The notes under the pieces are model-generated. The model did not search any database. It was not told where the DNA came from and saw only the letters and a list, made by a program, of their open reading frames with translations. A stretch of DNA of 48,148 bases, taken from contig CAIODZ010000016.1 of the NCBI GenBank assembly GCA_903857265.1, forward strand, positions 1 through 48,148, in the 5' to 3' direction. The stretch comes from an uncultured Phycisphaerales bacterium (GTDB lineage Bacteria; Planctomycetota; Phycisphaerae; Sedimentisphaerales; Anaerobacaceae). Of this stretch, positions 41,323 through 48,148 are shown piece after piece. Numbering within the stretch: position 1 is the first letter of the stretch; every line of letters starts with the position of its first letter. The translations under genes were made by a program, and so were the position numbers.

Positions 41323-42510
41323 ATGAGAAATCGGTTTGCGAAAGTTATTGGACTTCTGGTTGTGACGGTTGCTCTTTGTATTTCGGGGCTTGTTATGGCA
41401 GCCGACGCGCCTCCCAAAGGGGACGCCGCCTTACCGTTGACAATCAAGGTCGGCGCCATCTTTGCGGTAACGGGAGATGCAACGAATCTCGGAGGGCCGG
41501 AATATAAAACCGCTGAGATGTTAGTTGAAAAGATAAACAAAGGAGGCGGCGTCAACGGCAGGAAGATTGAACTGATTCTGAAGGACTCGGGCAGCAAGCC
41601 GGAGAACGCGATTTCGCTCGCAAAGCAGTTCATTGAAGAAGATAAGGTTCTCGCGATAATCGGGCCGTCAACGACCGGTGAGACAATGGCCATCAAGAAT
41701 ATCTGCCAGGATAGCAATACCATTCTTATTTCCTGTGCAGCAGCCGAGGATATTGTCAACCCGGTTGCCAGTTATGTTTTCAAAACCCCGCAGAACGACA
41801 GCGATGCCGTGAGGCGCATTTTTCAGGTTATGAGAACAAAAGGTATCAAGAAGATAGGCGTAATAACAAGCAACGACGATTTTGGGATGGCCGGCGGCAG
41901 ACAGTTTGCCAATCTCGCAACTCTTGCCGGCATCACAATTGCCATATCCGAGGCGTATGACGAGCATGAAACAGACCTGACAGGAATTCTGACCAGGGTG
42001 AAAAGCCATGATGTTAATGCGGTGGTCAACTGGTCAACAGTTCCAGCACAGAGTTTGGTCGCCAGGAATATGAAACAGATTGGTTTGGATGTGCCCCTGT
42101 TCCAGAGTCACGGCTTTGGCAATATCAAGTACGTCCGGGCGGGCGGCGAGGCGGCAAACGGCACTATATTCCCCTGCGGACACCTGCTGATTGCTGAACA
42201 ACTACCTGATAGTGATCTCCAGAAAAAGCTCCTCGTGGAATACAAGAAGGATTACGAGAGCCGATACAAAGAGGACGTGAGCACCTTCGGCGGCCACGCT
42301 TACGACGCATTGCTGATTCTTGTCGAGGGACTCAAAAAGGCAAATAGCTTCGACAGAGAAAGGGTTCGTGAGGCCATTGAGAACATCAGAGGTCTCTTCG
42401 GAACAGCCGGCGTCTTTAACTTCTCGTCCCTGGACCACAACGGGCTGGGTTTGGATGCCTTTGAGATACTCACCGTTAAAGACGGTAATTTCGCAATATA
42501 CAAGAAATAA
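41323..42510 (+). CDS. Branched-chain amino-acid-type ABC substrate-binding protein (LivJ/LivK family)
   Basis: The start at ATG 41323 follows AAGGAAG and gives a signal peptide MRNRFAKVIGLLVVTVALCISGLVMAADA; earlier in-frame starts would add non-signal sequence. The 395-residue protein has the Periplasmic_BP_6 pattern: KVGAIFAVTGDATNLGGPEYKTAEMLVEKINKGGGVNGRKIELILKDSGSKPENAISLAKQFI, IGPSTTGETMAI, SNDDFGMAGGRQF and GGHAYDALLILVEGL. It would bind amino acids or related small molecules in the periplasm. The permease and ATPase genes (LivH/M/G/F) are absent nearby, so it is an orphan. A decayed fragment of a second copy follows. Confidence 0.92.
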   Translation: MRNRFAKVIGLLVVTVALCISGLVMAADAPPKGDAALPLTIKVGAIFAVTGDATNLGGPEYKTAEMLVEKINKGGGVNGRKIELILKDSGSKPENAISLAKQFIEEDKVLAIIGPSTTGETMAIKNICQDSNTILISCAAAEDIVNPVASYVFKTPQNDSDAVRRIFQVMRTKGIKKIGVITSNDDFGMAGGRQFANLATLAGITIAISEAYDEHETDLTGILTRVKSHDVNAVVNWSTVPAQSLVARNMKQIGLDVPLFQSHGFGNIKYVRAGGEAANGTIFPCGHLLIAEQLPDSDLQKKLLVEYKKDYESRYKEDVSTFGGHAYDALLILVEGLKKANSFDRERVREAIENIRGLFGTAGVFNFSSLDHNGLGLDAFEILTVKDGNFAIYKK

Positions 42511-42518
42511 TATTGCCC

Positions 42519-42575
42519 GAGACAATGGTCATAAAGAATATCTGCCGGGAGGGCAGGATCATTCTTCTTTCCTGT
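42519..42575 (+). pseudogene. Fragment of a second binding-protein gene
   Basis: These 57 bases match 41680-41736 of the preceding gene without gaps at 48 of 57 positions (GAGACAATGG...ATTCTT.TTTCCTGT). The corresponding peptide is ETMAIKNIC. The frame is not embedded in any ORF. It is the remnant of a tandem duplicate or a small duplicated segment. Confidence 0.75.
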
Positions 42576-42714
42576 TGCGTAAAGTAATCTGAAAAACCGG
42601 GCAGTATGGCCGAACCCCGAAAATTTCCCCACAATCTTTGGGGCGGTTATTGCCGGAGTCACCGGTTGATTTTTGCTTATAGTTAAATTAGAATGCCCCC
42701 CTGCTGTTGACGGT

Positions 42715-42745
42715 AACAATATTGTTGTAAACGAAAAAGTATAAT
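42715..42745 (+). promoter_or_regulatory. Promoter with palindromic operator of the polyamine-type operon
   Basis: TATAAT (42740-42745) lies 23 nt before ATG 42769. No good -35 exists; at the -35 position is the perfect 12-bp palindrome AACAATATTGTT (42715-42726). A regulator bound there would block or replace -35 contacts. Confidence 0.55.
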
Positions 42746-42768
42746 ACGTGGAAGGTGCAGGTATAAAA

Positions 42769-43953
42769 ATGGCAAAACACAAAGAAAATTGTCCGAATAA
42801 GGCAAAATATTTATCAGGCAAAAGGGTTCTTCCTGAGCCGATTTCCAAATCGACGGATATAGCAAAGCTGATAGATAATCTTGACGCGTACAATGGCGGA
42901 AGATTAAGGGCCGCCTGCCAGTTGTTGAAGAACAGATACTCGCAGAATGATGTTACGATTGGGATGAGTTTGGCGGGAGCATTAACGCCCGCGGGACTCG
43001 GACCATCGGCGATAATTCCCCTGATGAACTACGGCTTTGTTGACTGGCTTGTTGCTACCGGCGCGAATATGTATCACGACATACATTACGCGTTCAATCT
43101 GCCTATGTTCCGTGGCAGCCACGCAGTCGATGATGTCGATTTGAAGGACAAGGGCGTAACGAGAATTTATGACATCCTGTTCGATTACGAAGACGTCCTG
43201 ATGGAAACCGACAGACGGCTCAGAGAGATTATGATAAGGCCTGAGTTTCAGAAGGAAATGGGAACGCGGGAATTTTATCATTATCTGGGCAAAATACTCA
43301 GCGACCTCGAAGAAAAGCACAAGCTCGGCCAGGTGAGCATATTGGCGGCCGCCTATCGAAATGGCATACCCGTCTTTACTTCGTCGCCGGGCGATTCGAC
43401 AATCGGTATGAATATCGCGGGCCTTGAGCTTCTGGCGGAGGCATCGGGTTTGCAGGACGCCTTCAAGCTGAAAATAAATCCGAGCATCGACGTTAATGAT
43501 TCGACGGCGATAATACTGAACGCCAAAAAATATGAAAACGGCAAAACGGGCGTTATCCTGATTGGCGGCGGAAGCCCCAAGAATTTTATGCTCCAGACCG
43601 AACCGCAGATTCAGGAAGTCCTGATGATACCGGAGGCGGGTCAGGATTATGATATAAACGTCACGGATGCCAGGCCCGATACGGGCGGCTTATCGGGCGC
43701 GCCGCCAAGCGAAGCGGCAAGCTGGGGCAAAATCGACCCGACGAAACTTGATGAAGCTGTAACCGCTTATCTCGACGTGACGGTTGCGCTGCCGATTATG
43801 GTCGCTTATGTTATCCAGACCACCCCGCCCAAGAAGCTCAAAAAGTTGTATTACCGAGGGCCGGAGCTGCATAAGAAGCTGATAAAGTCCTATCTTGAAA
43901 ACAACAAAGAGGTTGAAAAACTCAGGAAGCTAATCAGGAAGTTAATGGCCTGA
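42769..43953 (+). CDS. Deoxyhypusine synthase family protein (likely polyamine aminobutyl transfer)
   Basis: The 394-residue protein (ATG 42769; the longer frame starts with GTG at 42748) is a deoxyhypusine-synthase homologue. It has the NAD-binding core TIGMSLAGALTPAGLGPSAIIPLMNYGFVDWLVATGANMYHD, VFTSSPGDSTIGMNIAG, and VILIGGGSPKNFM, whose Lys matches the catalytic lysine of the family. LSGAPPSEAASWGKI near the end is also typical. Deoxyhypusine synthase moves the aminobutyl group of spermidine to a lysine of eIF5A, a protein bacteria lack. Bacterial and plant relatives can instead act on polyamines, for example making homospermidine. The next gene, an ornithine-decarboxylase-like enzyme 15 nt on, supports polyamine synthesis here. 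The exact product is not proven. Confidence 0.85.
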   Translation: MAKHKENCPNKAKYLSGKRVLPEPISKSTDIAKLIDNLDAYNGGRLRAACQLLKNRYSQNDVTIGMSLAGALTPAGLGPSAIIPLMNYGFVDWLVATGANMYHDIHYAFNLPMFRGSHAVDDVDLKDKGVTRIYDILFDYEDVLMETDRRLREIMIRPEFQKEMGTREFYHYLGKILSDLEEKHKLGQVSILAAAYRNGIPVFTSSPGDSTIGMNIAGLELLAEASGLQDAFKLKINPSIDVNDSTAIILNAKKYENGKTGVILIGGGSPKNFMLQTEPQIQEVLMIPEAGQDYDINVTDARPDTGGLSGAPPSEAASWGKIDPTKLDEAVTAYLDVTVALPIMVAYVIQTTPPKKLKKLYYRGPELHKKLIKSYLENNKEVEKLRKLIRKLMA

Positions 43954-43968
43954 TAAAACAGGATTGAT

Positions 43969-45102
43969 ATGAAAAAAGAATTTTTAAAGTTGGCCCAAAA
44001 GCACGGGACTCCTTTGTTTATTATCGACCACGACGTGATAAGGAAGAATTATCGCACTTTCAAAAAACATCTGCCGAGGGTGCAGGCCTATTACGCTGTC
44101 AAAGCCAATTCGGAACAGGAGATAATCAAGACGCTGTTCAATGAAGGCGCCAGCTTCGATGTCGCTTCATACAATGAGTTTATGCAGATTTACAAATACA
44201 TCAGGCATTTCGAGGAGAAGGACAAAGATTTTTACATCTGGGACAAGATAATTTTCTCCAACACTATAAAAGACAAGCCGACTTTGAGGGACATAAAACG
44301 ATACCGGCCTCTTGTTACCTATGACAGCATAGATGAGCTGAAGAAGATACGAGAAAATTGCGAAACAGCCGGTCTGGTTTTGCGATTGAAGGTCCCCGAT
44401 ACCGGCTCGCAGGTGGAGATGAGTTCTAAATTTGGCGCCGAGCCGTCAGATGCGTATAACCTCATAAAACAGGCGTTTGATTTGGGTCTGGTGGTCGAGG
44501 GATTGAGTTTTCACGTCGGCAGCCAGTGCACTAATTTCGATAATTATACAGCCGCGCTGACAATAACATCTCAGATTTTCAATCATTCACGCCAAAATGG
44601 TTACAATCTTAAAATCGTCGATATTGGCGGCGGTTTTCCCGTGCCCTATGATTCACAGGTCCCAAAATTCGGGAAACTGGCGGCGGTGATAAATTCCGAA
44701 TGCGAGCGGCTGTTTCCTCATGACATTGAGATTATAGCTGAACCCGGAAGATTTATGGTAGCGACTTCAGCGGTGCTGATTTCTGAAATAATAGGAAAGG
44801 CCAGAAGAGACGGCAAAATCTTCTACCACATAAACGACGGGGTTTATCACACGTTCTCCGGCGTGGTGTATGACCACTGGATTCCCAATTTCCGCGCATT
44901 TCGGAAGGGTAAAAAAGAGGTTTGTGCCGTTGTTGGCCCCACCTGCGATAGTTTCGACAAGATTTCTGTTTCGGAACAACTGCCTGCCAATCTTGAAATT
45001 GGCGACTGCCTTTTCACGGAAAATATAGGAGCATACAGTACCGCTTCTTCGACGAAATTCAATGGCTTCGATGGCGCCAAAATCCTGCATCTCAATAATT
45101 AG
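43969..45102 (+). CDS. Ornithine/lysine decarboxylase-like enzyme (fold type III, PLP)
   Basis: The 377-residue protein starts with the alanine-racemase-like barrel. YYAVKANSEQEIIKTL holds the PLP lysine (K45), and HVGSQC and VDIGGGFPVPY bind the cofactor phosphate. AEPGRFMVATSA and GPTCDSFDKISV (with the active-site Cys near residue 325) point to eukaryotic-type ornithine decarboxylase rather than diaminopimelate decarboxylase, which has GPICES. It would make putrescine from ornithine (or cadaverine from lysine) and feed the deoxyhypusine-synthase homologue upstream. AGGA precedes the start. The specificity loop cannot be read with certainty, so substrate stays open. Confidence 0.85.
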   Translation: MKKEFLKLAQKHGTPLFIIDHDVIRKNYRTFKKHLPRVQAYYAVKANSEQEIIKTLFNEGASFDVASYNEFMQIYKYIRHFEEKDKDFYIWDKIIFSNTIKDKPTLRDIKRYRPLVTYDSIDELKKIRENCETAGLVLRLKVPDTGSQVEMSSKFGAEPSDAYNLIKQAFDLGLVVEGLSFHVGSQCTNFDNYTAALTITSQIFNHSRQNGYNLKIVDIGGGFPVPYDSQVPKFGKLAAVINSECERLFPHDIEIIAEPGRFMVATSAVLISEIIGKARRDGKIFYHINDGVYHTFSGVVYDHWIPNFRAFRKGKKEVCAVVGPTCDSFDKISVSEQLPANLEIGDCLFTENIGAYSTASSTKFNGFDGAKILHLNN

Positions 45103-45221
45103 ATTTCCTCGCTCGTTCGCCCATCATTTATATTGCATGTTTGGTTTTGAGCGGATTCAGACCATCGGCCAGGCAGGAGGCGGATTCGACGGCTAATTTG
45201 TGGTTTGCAATACAAGGGCGG

Positions 45222-46355
45222 TTATTTGGATTTTACCTTTTTGCGTTGCGACATCAGTTTTGTGAATGCATCAAACAGGTACTGTGAATCGTGTGGGCCT
45301 GGTGAGGCCTCAGGGTGGTACTGCACGCAGAAGGCCGACAGGCGTTTGCATCGGAATCCTTCGAGGGTGTTGTCATTCAGGTTGATGTGTGTCAGCTTAA
45401 CGCCTTTATCTTTTAACGAGTTGATATCGACGCAAAAGCCGTGGTTCTGTGAGGTGATTTCAACCTGTTTGGTTTCGAGATTTTTAACGGGATGATTTGC
45501 GCCTCTGTGCCCGAATTTTAGTTTGTATGTCTTCCCGCCCAGCGCAAGGCCCAGTATCTGGTGACCTAGGCATATTCCAAAGATTGGGACTTTGCCTAAA
45601 AGTTGTCGTGTGCTTTCGACCGCATAAGTTACCGCTGCCGGGTCGCCAGGGCCGTTGCTCAGGAACACTCCGTCCGGTTTTTTCGCCAAAACGTCTTTTG
45701 CGGATGTAAACGCGGGCACTACCTGGACATCACAGCCGTGGCTTATGAGCAGTCGAAGAATGTTTTGCTTCATACCGAAATCATACGCGACCACTTTGTA
45801 TTTAGGTTTTGGTTTTGTGGCTGATGGATTAAGAACGTCAACCGCCGGCTTATCCCATTTGTATGGTTTCTTCGATGTTACATCCTTTACGATGTCTCTG
45901 CCTACAAGACCCGGGTATTCGTCGAGGGTTTTCGCAAGCGACGATATTTTAAGTTCCGTTGAAGAGATAATGCCCCGCATCGCGCCTTGCGTGCGTATGT
46001 GCTTGACGAGTTTTCTCGTGTCGATACCCGCCAGTCCCACGACGTTATTGGCCTTGAGATACTCGCTTAACGACTGTTCGTTTCTCCAGTTGCTTGGGTA
46101 TTCGCAATTCTCTTTTACAATGAAGCCGGCCGCGTAAACCTTTTTGGATTCCACGTCGAGTGCGTTGGTTCCGTAGTTGCCGATAAGAGGATACGTCATC
46201 GTGATTATCTGCTCATAATATGACGGGTCGGTGGTAATTTCCTGGTAGCCGGTCATACTGGTATTGAAGACAACCTCGCCGCATTTCTGTCCTTTTGCGC
46301 CGAAGGATGTCCCTTCGAATACCGTTCCGTCTTCAAGTAATAATACCGCCTTCAT
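45222..46355 (-). CDS. carA: Carbamoyl-phosphate synthase small subunit (glutaminase)
   Basis: The 377-residue subunit has the N-terminal CPSase small-chain domain ([46 protein letters not shown]) and a class I glutaminase with the nucleophile in [15 protein letters not shown] and the His-Glu pair in [10 protein letters not shown]. It supplies ammonia to CarB for pyrimidines and arginine. It begins 2 nt after the carB stop, so carB comes first: the reverse of the common carA-carB order. Confidence 0.97.
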   Translation of the reverse strand: MKAVLLLEDGTVFEGTSFGAKGQKCGEVVFNTSMTGYQEITTDPSYYEQIITMTYPLIGNYGTNALDVESKKVYAAGFIVKENCEYPSNWRNEQSLSEYLKANNVVGLAGIDTRKLVKHIRTQGAMRGIISSTELKISSLAKTLDEYPGLVGRDIVKDVTSKKPYKWDKPAVDVLNPSATKPKPKYKVVAYDFGMKQNILRLLISHGCDVQVVPAFTSAKDVLAKKPDGVFLSNGPGDPAAVTYAVESTRQLLGKVPIFGICLGHQILGLALGGKTYKLKFGHRGANHPVKNLETKQVEITSQNHGFCVDINSLKDKGVKLTHINLNDNTLEGFRCKRLSAFCVQYHPEASPGPHDSQYLFDAFTKLMSQRKKVKSK

Positions 46356-46357
46356 CT

Positions 46358-48148
46358 TTATGCTTTTTCCTTTTTACTTCCTGTCCGCCGTAGCTTTAGC
46401 GAAGGCGGATTTCCTTTTGCCTTATGGTACAGCTGAATACATTTTACGTCGATTCGCTCTTTTTTCAGCGCCTCGATTGCTTTAGCGACCGCTATTGCGC
46501 CCCTGATTGTTGTTACGTAGGGCACCTGTTTATCAAGAGCGGTTCTTCTTATCAGGAACGAATCGCTTACCGTCTGTTTGCCTATTGTTGTGTTGACGAT
46601 GAGGTCAATTTTACGGTTGATGATTGAATCGAGCATGTTTGGTCTGCCCTCGTTTACTTTCAGCACAAATTCCGCCGGGACGTTGCTGTTGATAAACGCG
46701 ATGCATGTCCCTTTGGTTGCGGTGATTTTGAAGCCCATCTGCTGCAGTTTGCGTGCGGCTTCGACGGCTCTTGGTTTGTCGGCGTCTTTGACGCTGAACA
46801 GCACGGTTCCGCTGGTGGGTAGGGCGTTACCCGCTGCTATCTGGCTCTTTGCGTATGCGATGCCCGCCTCGTCTGCTATTCCCATCACCTCGCCCGTCGA
46901 AAGCATCTCAGGGCCGAGAATGGTGTCAACGCCGGGGAATTTAAGGAATGGGAATACTGCTTCTTTGACCGAATAATGTTTTGGCCAGACCTCTTTGGTA
47001 AACCCAAGCTCATCGAGCGTCATCCCCGCCATTATTTTCGCCGCTAATTTTGCCAAAGGTACGCCGATGGCTTTGCTGACGAAAGGCACGGTTCGTGATG
47101 CCCGCGGGTTGACCTCAAGTACGTAAATCTCGTTGTCTTTTATTGCGTATTGTATATTTATCAGGCCCAGGACCTTCAATTCCATCGCCAGCATTTTGGT
47201 CTGACGCATTACTTCGTTTATGGTTTCCTGGCTAAGAGATACCGGGGGCAGTGTGCAGGCACTGTCGCCCGAATGTACGCCCGCTTCTTCTATATGCTCC
47301 ATTATTCCGCCTATGACCACACGTTTGCCGTCGCATATCGCATCGACGTCTAATTCGGTTGCATCGTCTAAGAATTTATCTATTAAGACAGGATGTTCGC
47401 CTGAAACCTCGATGGCTCTTTCGACACAGCTTTTCAACGCCTGCTCGTCGTAAACAACTTCCATTGCCCGGCCGCCCAATACAAACGAAGGACGAATCAA
47501 AAGTGGGTACCCGAGTTTATCGGCGATTTTCACTGTTTCGTCATAAGACATCGCTGTACCCGACATCGGCTGAAGAAGTTTTAGCTTCTCCACGACCTTG
47601 TTGAACCGCTTGCGGTCTTCTGCTTTATCAATGCTGTCCGGGCTTGTCCCGATGATTTTAACGCCCGCCTGCTCAAGAGGCACAGCCAGTTTCAAAGGCG
47701 TCTGCCCGCCGAACTGAACGATAACGCCGTCCGGGTTTTCCTTTTCGACTATCGACATAATATCTTCGAACGTCAACGGCTCAAAATACAGCCGGTCCGA
47801 TGTGTCGTAATCGGTAGAGACCGTTTCGGGATTGCAGTTGACCATTATCGACTCAACGCCGATTTCTTTCAGCGCAAACGCCGCGTGAACGCAGCAGTAA
47901 TCGAACTCGATACCCTGGCCTATTCGGTTTGGCCCGCCGCCCAGGATGATAATTTTACGCTTCTTGGTCGGGTTGGCTTCGCATTCGCTTTCATAAGTCG
48001 AATACAAGTAGGGCGTCGTTGCCTCGAATTCCGCGCCGCAGGTATCGACCCGCTTATATACCGGGTTTACGCCTGCGTCCTGTCTGAGTTTGCGGAATTT
48101 CTGCTCAGGCATTTCTGTCAGATACGCCATATACTTGTCGGCGAAACC
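46358..48148 (-). CDS. carB: Carbamoyl-phosphate synthase large subunit, C-terminal part
   Basis: The frame remains open to the right edge ([10 protein letters not shown] before the first ATG), so this is the last ~597 residues of a ~1070-residue protein. The second ATP-grasp half is complete: [67 protein letters not shown] and [25 protein letters not shown], then the MGS-like allosteric domain (~455-575). It joins carbamate and phosphate using ammonia from CarA. The last ~15 residues ([10 protein letters not shown]...) are encoded by a palindromic repeat inserted at the 3' end. Confidence 0.97.
   Translation of the reverse strand, partial: GFADKYMAYLTEMPEQKFRKLRQDAGVNPVYKRVDTCGAEFEATTPYLYSTYESECEANPTKKRKIIILGGGPNRIGQGIEFDYCCVHAAFALKEIGVESIMVNCNPETVSTDYDTSDRLYFEPLTFEDIMSIVEKENPDGVIVQFGGQTPLKLAVPLEQAGVKIIGTSPDSIDKAEDRKRFNKVVEKLKLLQPMSGTAMSYDETVKIADKLGYPLLIRPSFVLGGRAMEVVYDEQALKSCVERAIEVSGEHPVLIDKFLDDATELDVDAICDGKRVVIGGIMEHIEEAGVHSGDSACTLPPVSLSQETINEVMRQTKMLAMELKVLGLINIQYAIKDNEIYVLEVNPRASRTVPFVSKAIGVPLAKLAAKIMAGMTLDELGFTKEVWPKHYSVKEAVFPFLKFPGVDTILGPEMLSTGEVMGIADEAGIAYAKSQIAAGNALPTSGTVLFSVKDADKPRAVEAARKLQQMGFKITATKGTCIAFINSNVPAEFVLKVNEGRPNMLDSIINRKIDLIVNTTIGKQTVSDSFLIRRTALDKQVPYVTTIRGAIAVAKAIEALKKERIDVKCIQLYHKAKGNPPSLKLRRTGSKKEKA
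46384..46409. repeat. Palindromic repeat inside the 3' end of carB
   Basis: TCCGCC (46384-46389) and GGCGGA (46404-46409) flank a smaller GCTaaAGC dyad. The element supplies the C-terminal residues [10 protein letters not shown] of CarB. A related, interrupted copy is at 8628-8671, and simpler CCGCC/GGCGG dyads occur at 18641-18655 and 18715-18730. Confidence 0.7.

Noticed and set aside
42300-42893. 197-residue minus-strand frame
   Set aside because: It overlaps the binding-protein gene, the pseudogene fragment and the operon promoter in antisense and shows no domain.

Overview
The window looks like a chromosomal contig of a Planctomycetota bacterium, probably class Phycisphaerae (Sedimentisphaerales-like). 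The clues are three tandem pseudopilin-like proteins with the H-X9-DG motif, a PEP-CTERM protein, a Planctomycetes/Verrucomicrobia-restricted short protein next to metG, a WhiG/FliA-type sigma factor, and housekeeping genes mixed with envelope and polyamine genes. The lineage is inferred from gene content, not from a marker tree.

Layout. 1-1.1 kb: 3' end of a trimeric autotransporter adhesin with 36-bp coding repeats and a strong terminator. 1.2-7.7 kb: ECF sigma/anti-sigma pair divergent from a compact type II secretion/type IV pilus-like operon (short GspE, two GspF-like proteins, three pseudopilin-like proteins). This segment is bracketed by two direct-repeat remnants of tRNA 3' ends. 7.7-10.6 kb: GIY-YIG protein, tmRNA (ssrA), FliA/WhiG sigma factor, FlgB-like protein and MerR-like regulator, all on the minus strand. 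10.8-12.9 kb: GAF-GGDEF cyclase and YebC. 12.9-18.6 kb: minus-strand group proS, DUF4416, WecA-like transferase, O-antigen-ligase-like protein. 18.8-21.9 kb: three tandem pseudopilin paralogues, each followed by a related hairpin, behind a promoter with a tandem palindromic operator-like repeat. 22-27.4 kb: YhaM-like exonuclease, PEP-CTERM protein, xseA-xseB-tRNA-Leu, purine permease and a conserved small protein. 27.4-37.7 kb: minus-strand FHA-GAF protein and the replication/translation cluster dnaE, unknown membrane protein, tmk, holB, ricT, metG, TIGR04138-like protein. 37.8-42.6 kb: signal peptide peptidase, small membrane protein, GH57 glycosidase, orphan branched-chain-amino-acid-type binding protein with a decayed duplicate fragment. 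42.7-45.1 kb: two-gene operon of a deoxyhypusine-synthase homologue and an ornithine-decarboxylase-like enzyme. 45.2-48.1 kb: carB-carA (unusual order), with carB running off the right edge.

The most interesting points are the putative polyamine operon with a palindrome over its -35 region; the pseudopilin array with its operator and hairpin series; the secretion-like operon flanked by tRNA remnants; palindromic repeats inserted in frame in proS and carB; and phased T-tracts between the MerR-like and GGDEF genes. No intact phage, insertion sequence, CRISPR array or rRNA was seen.
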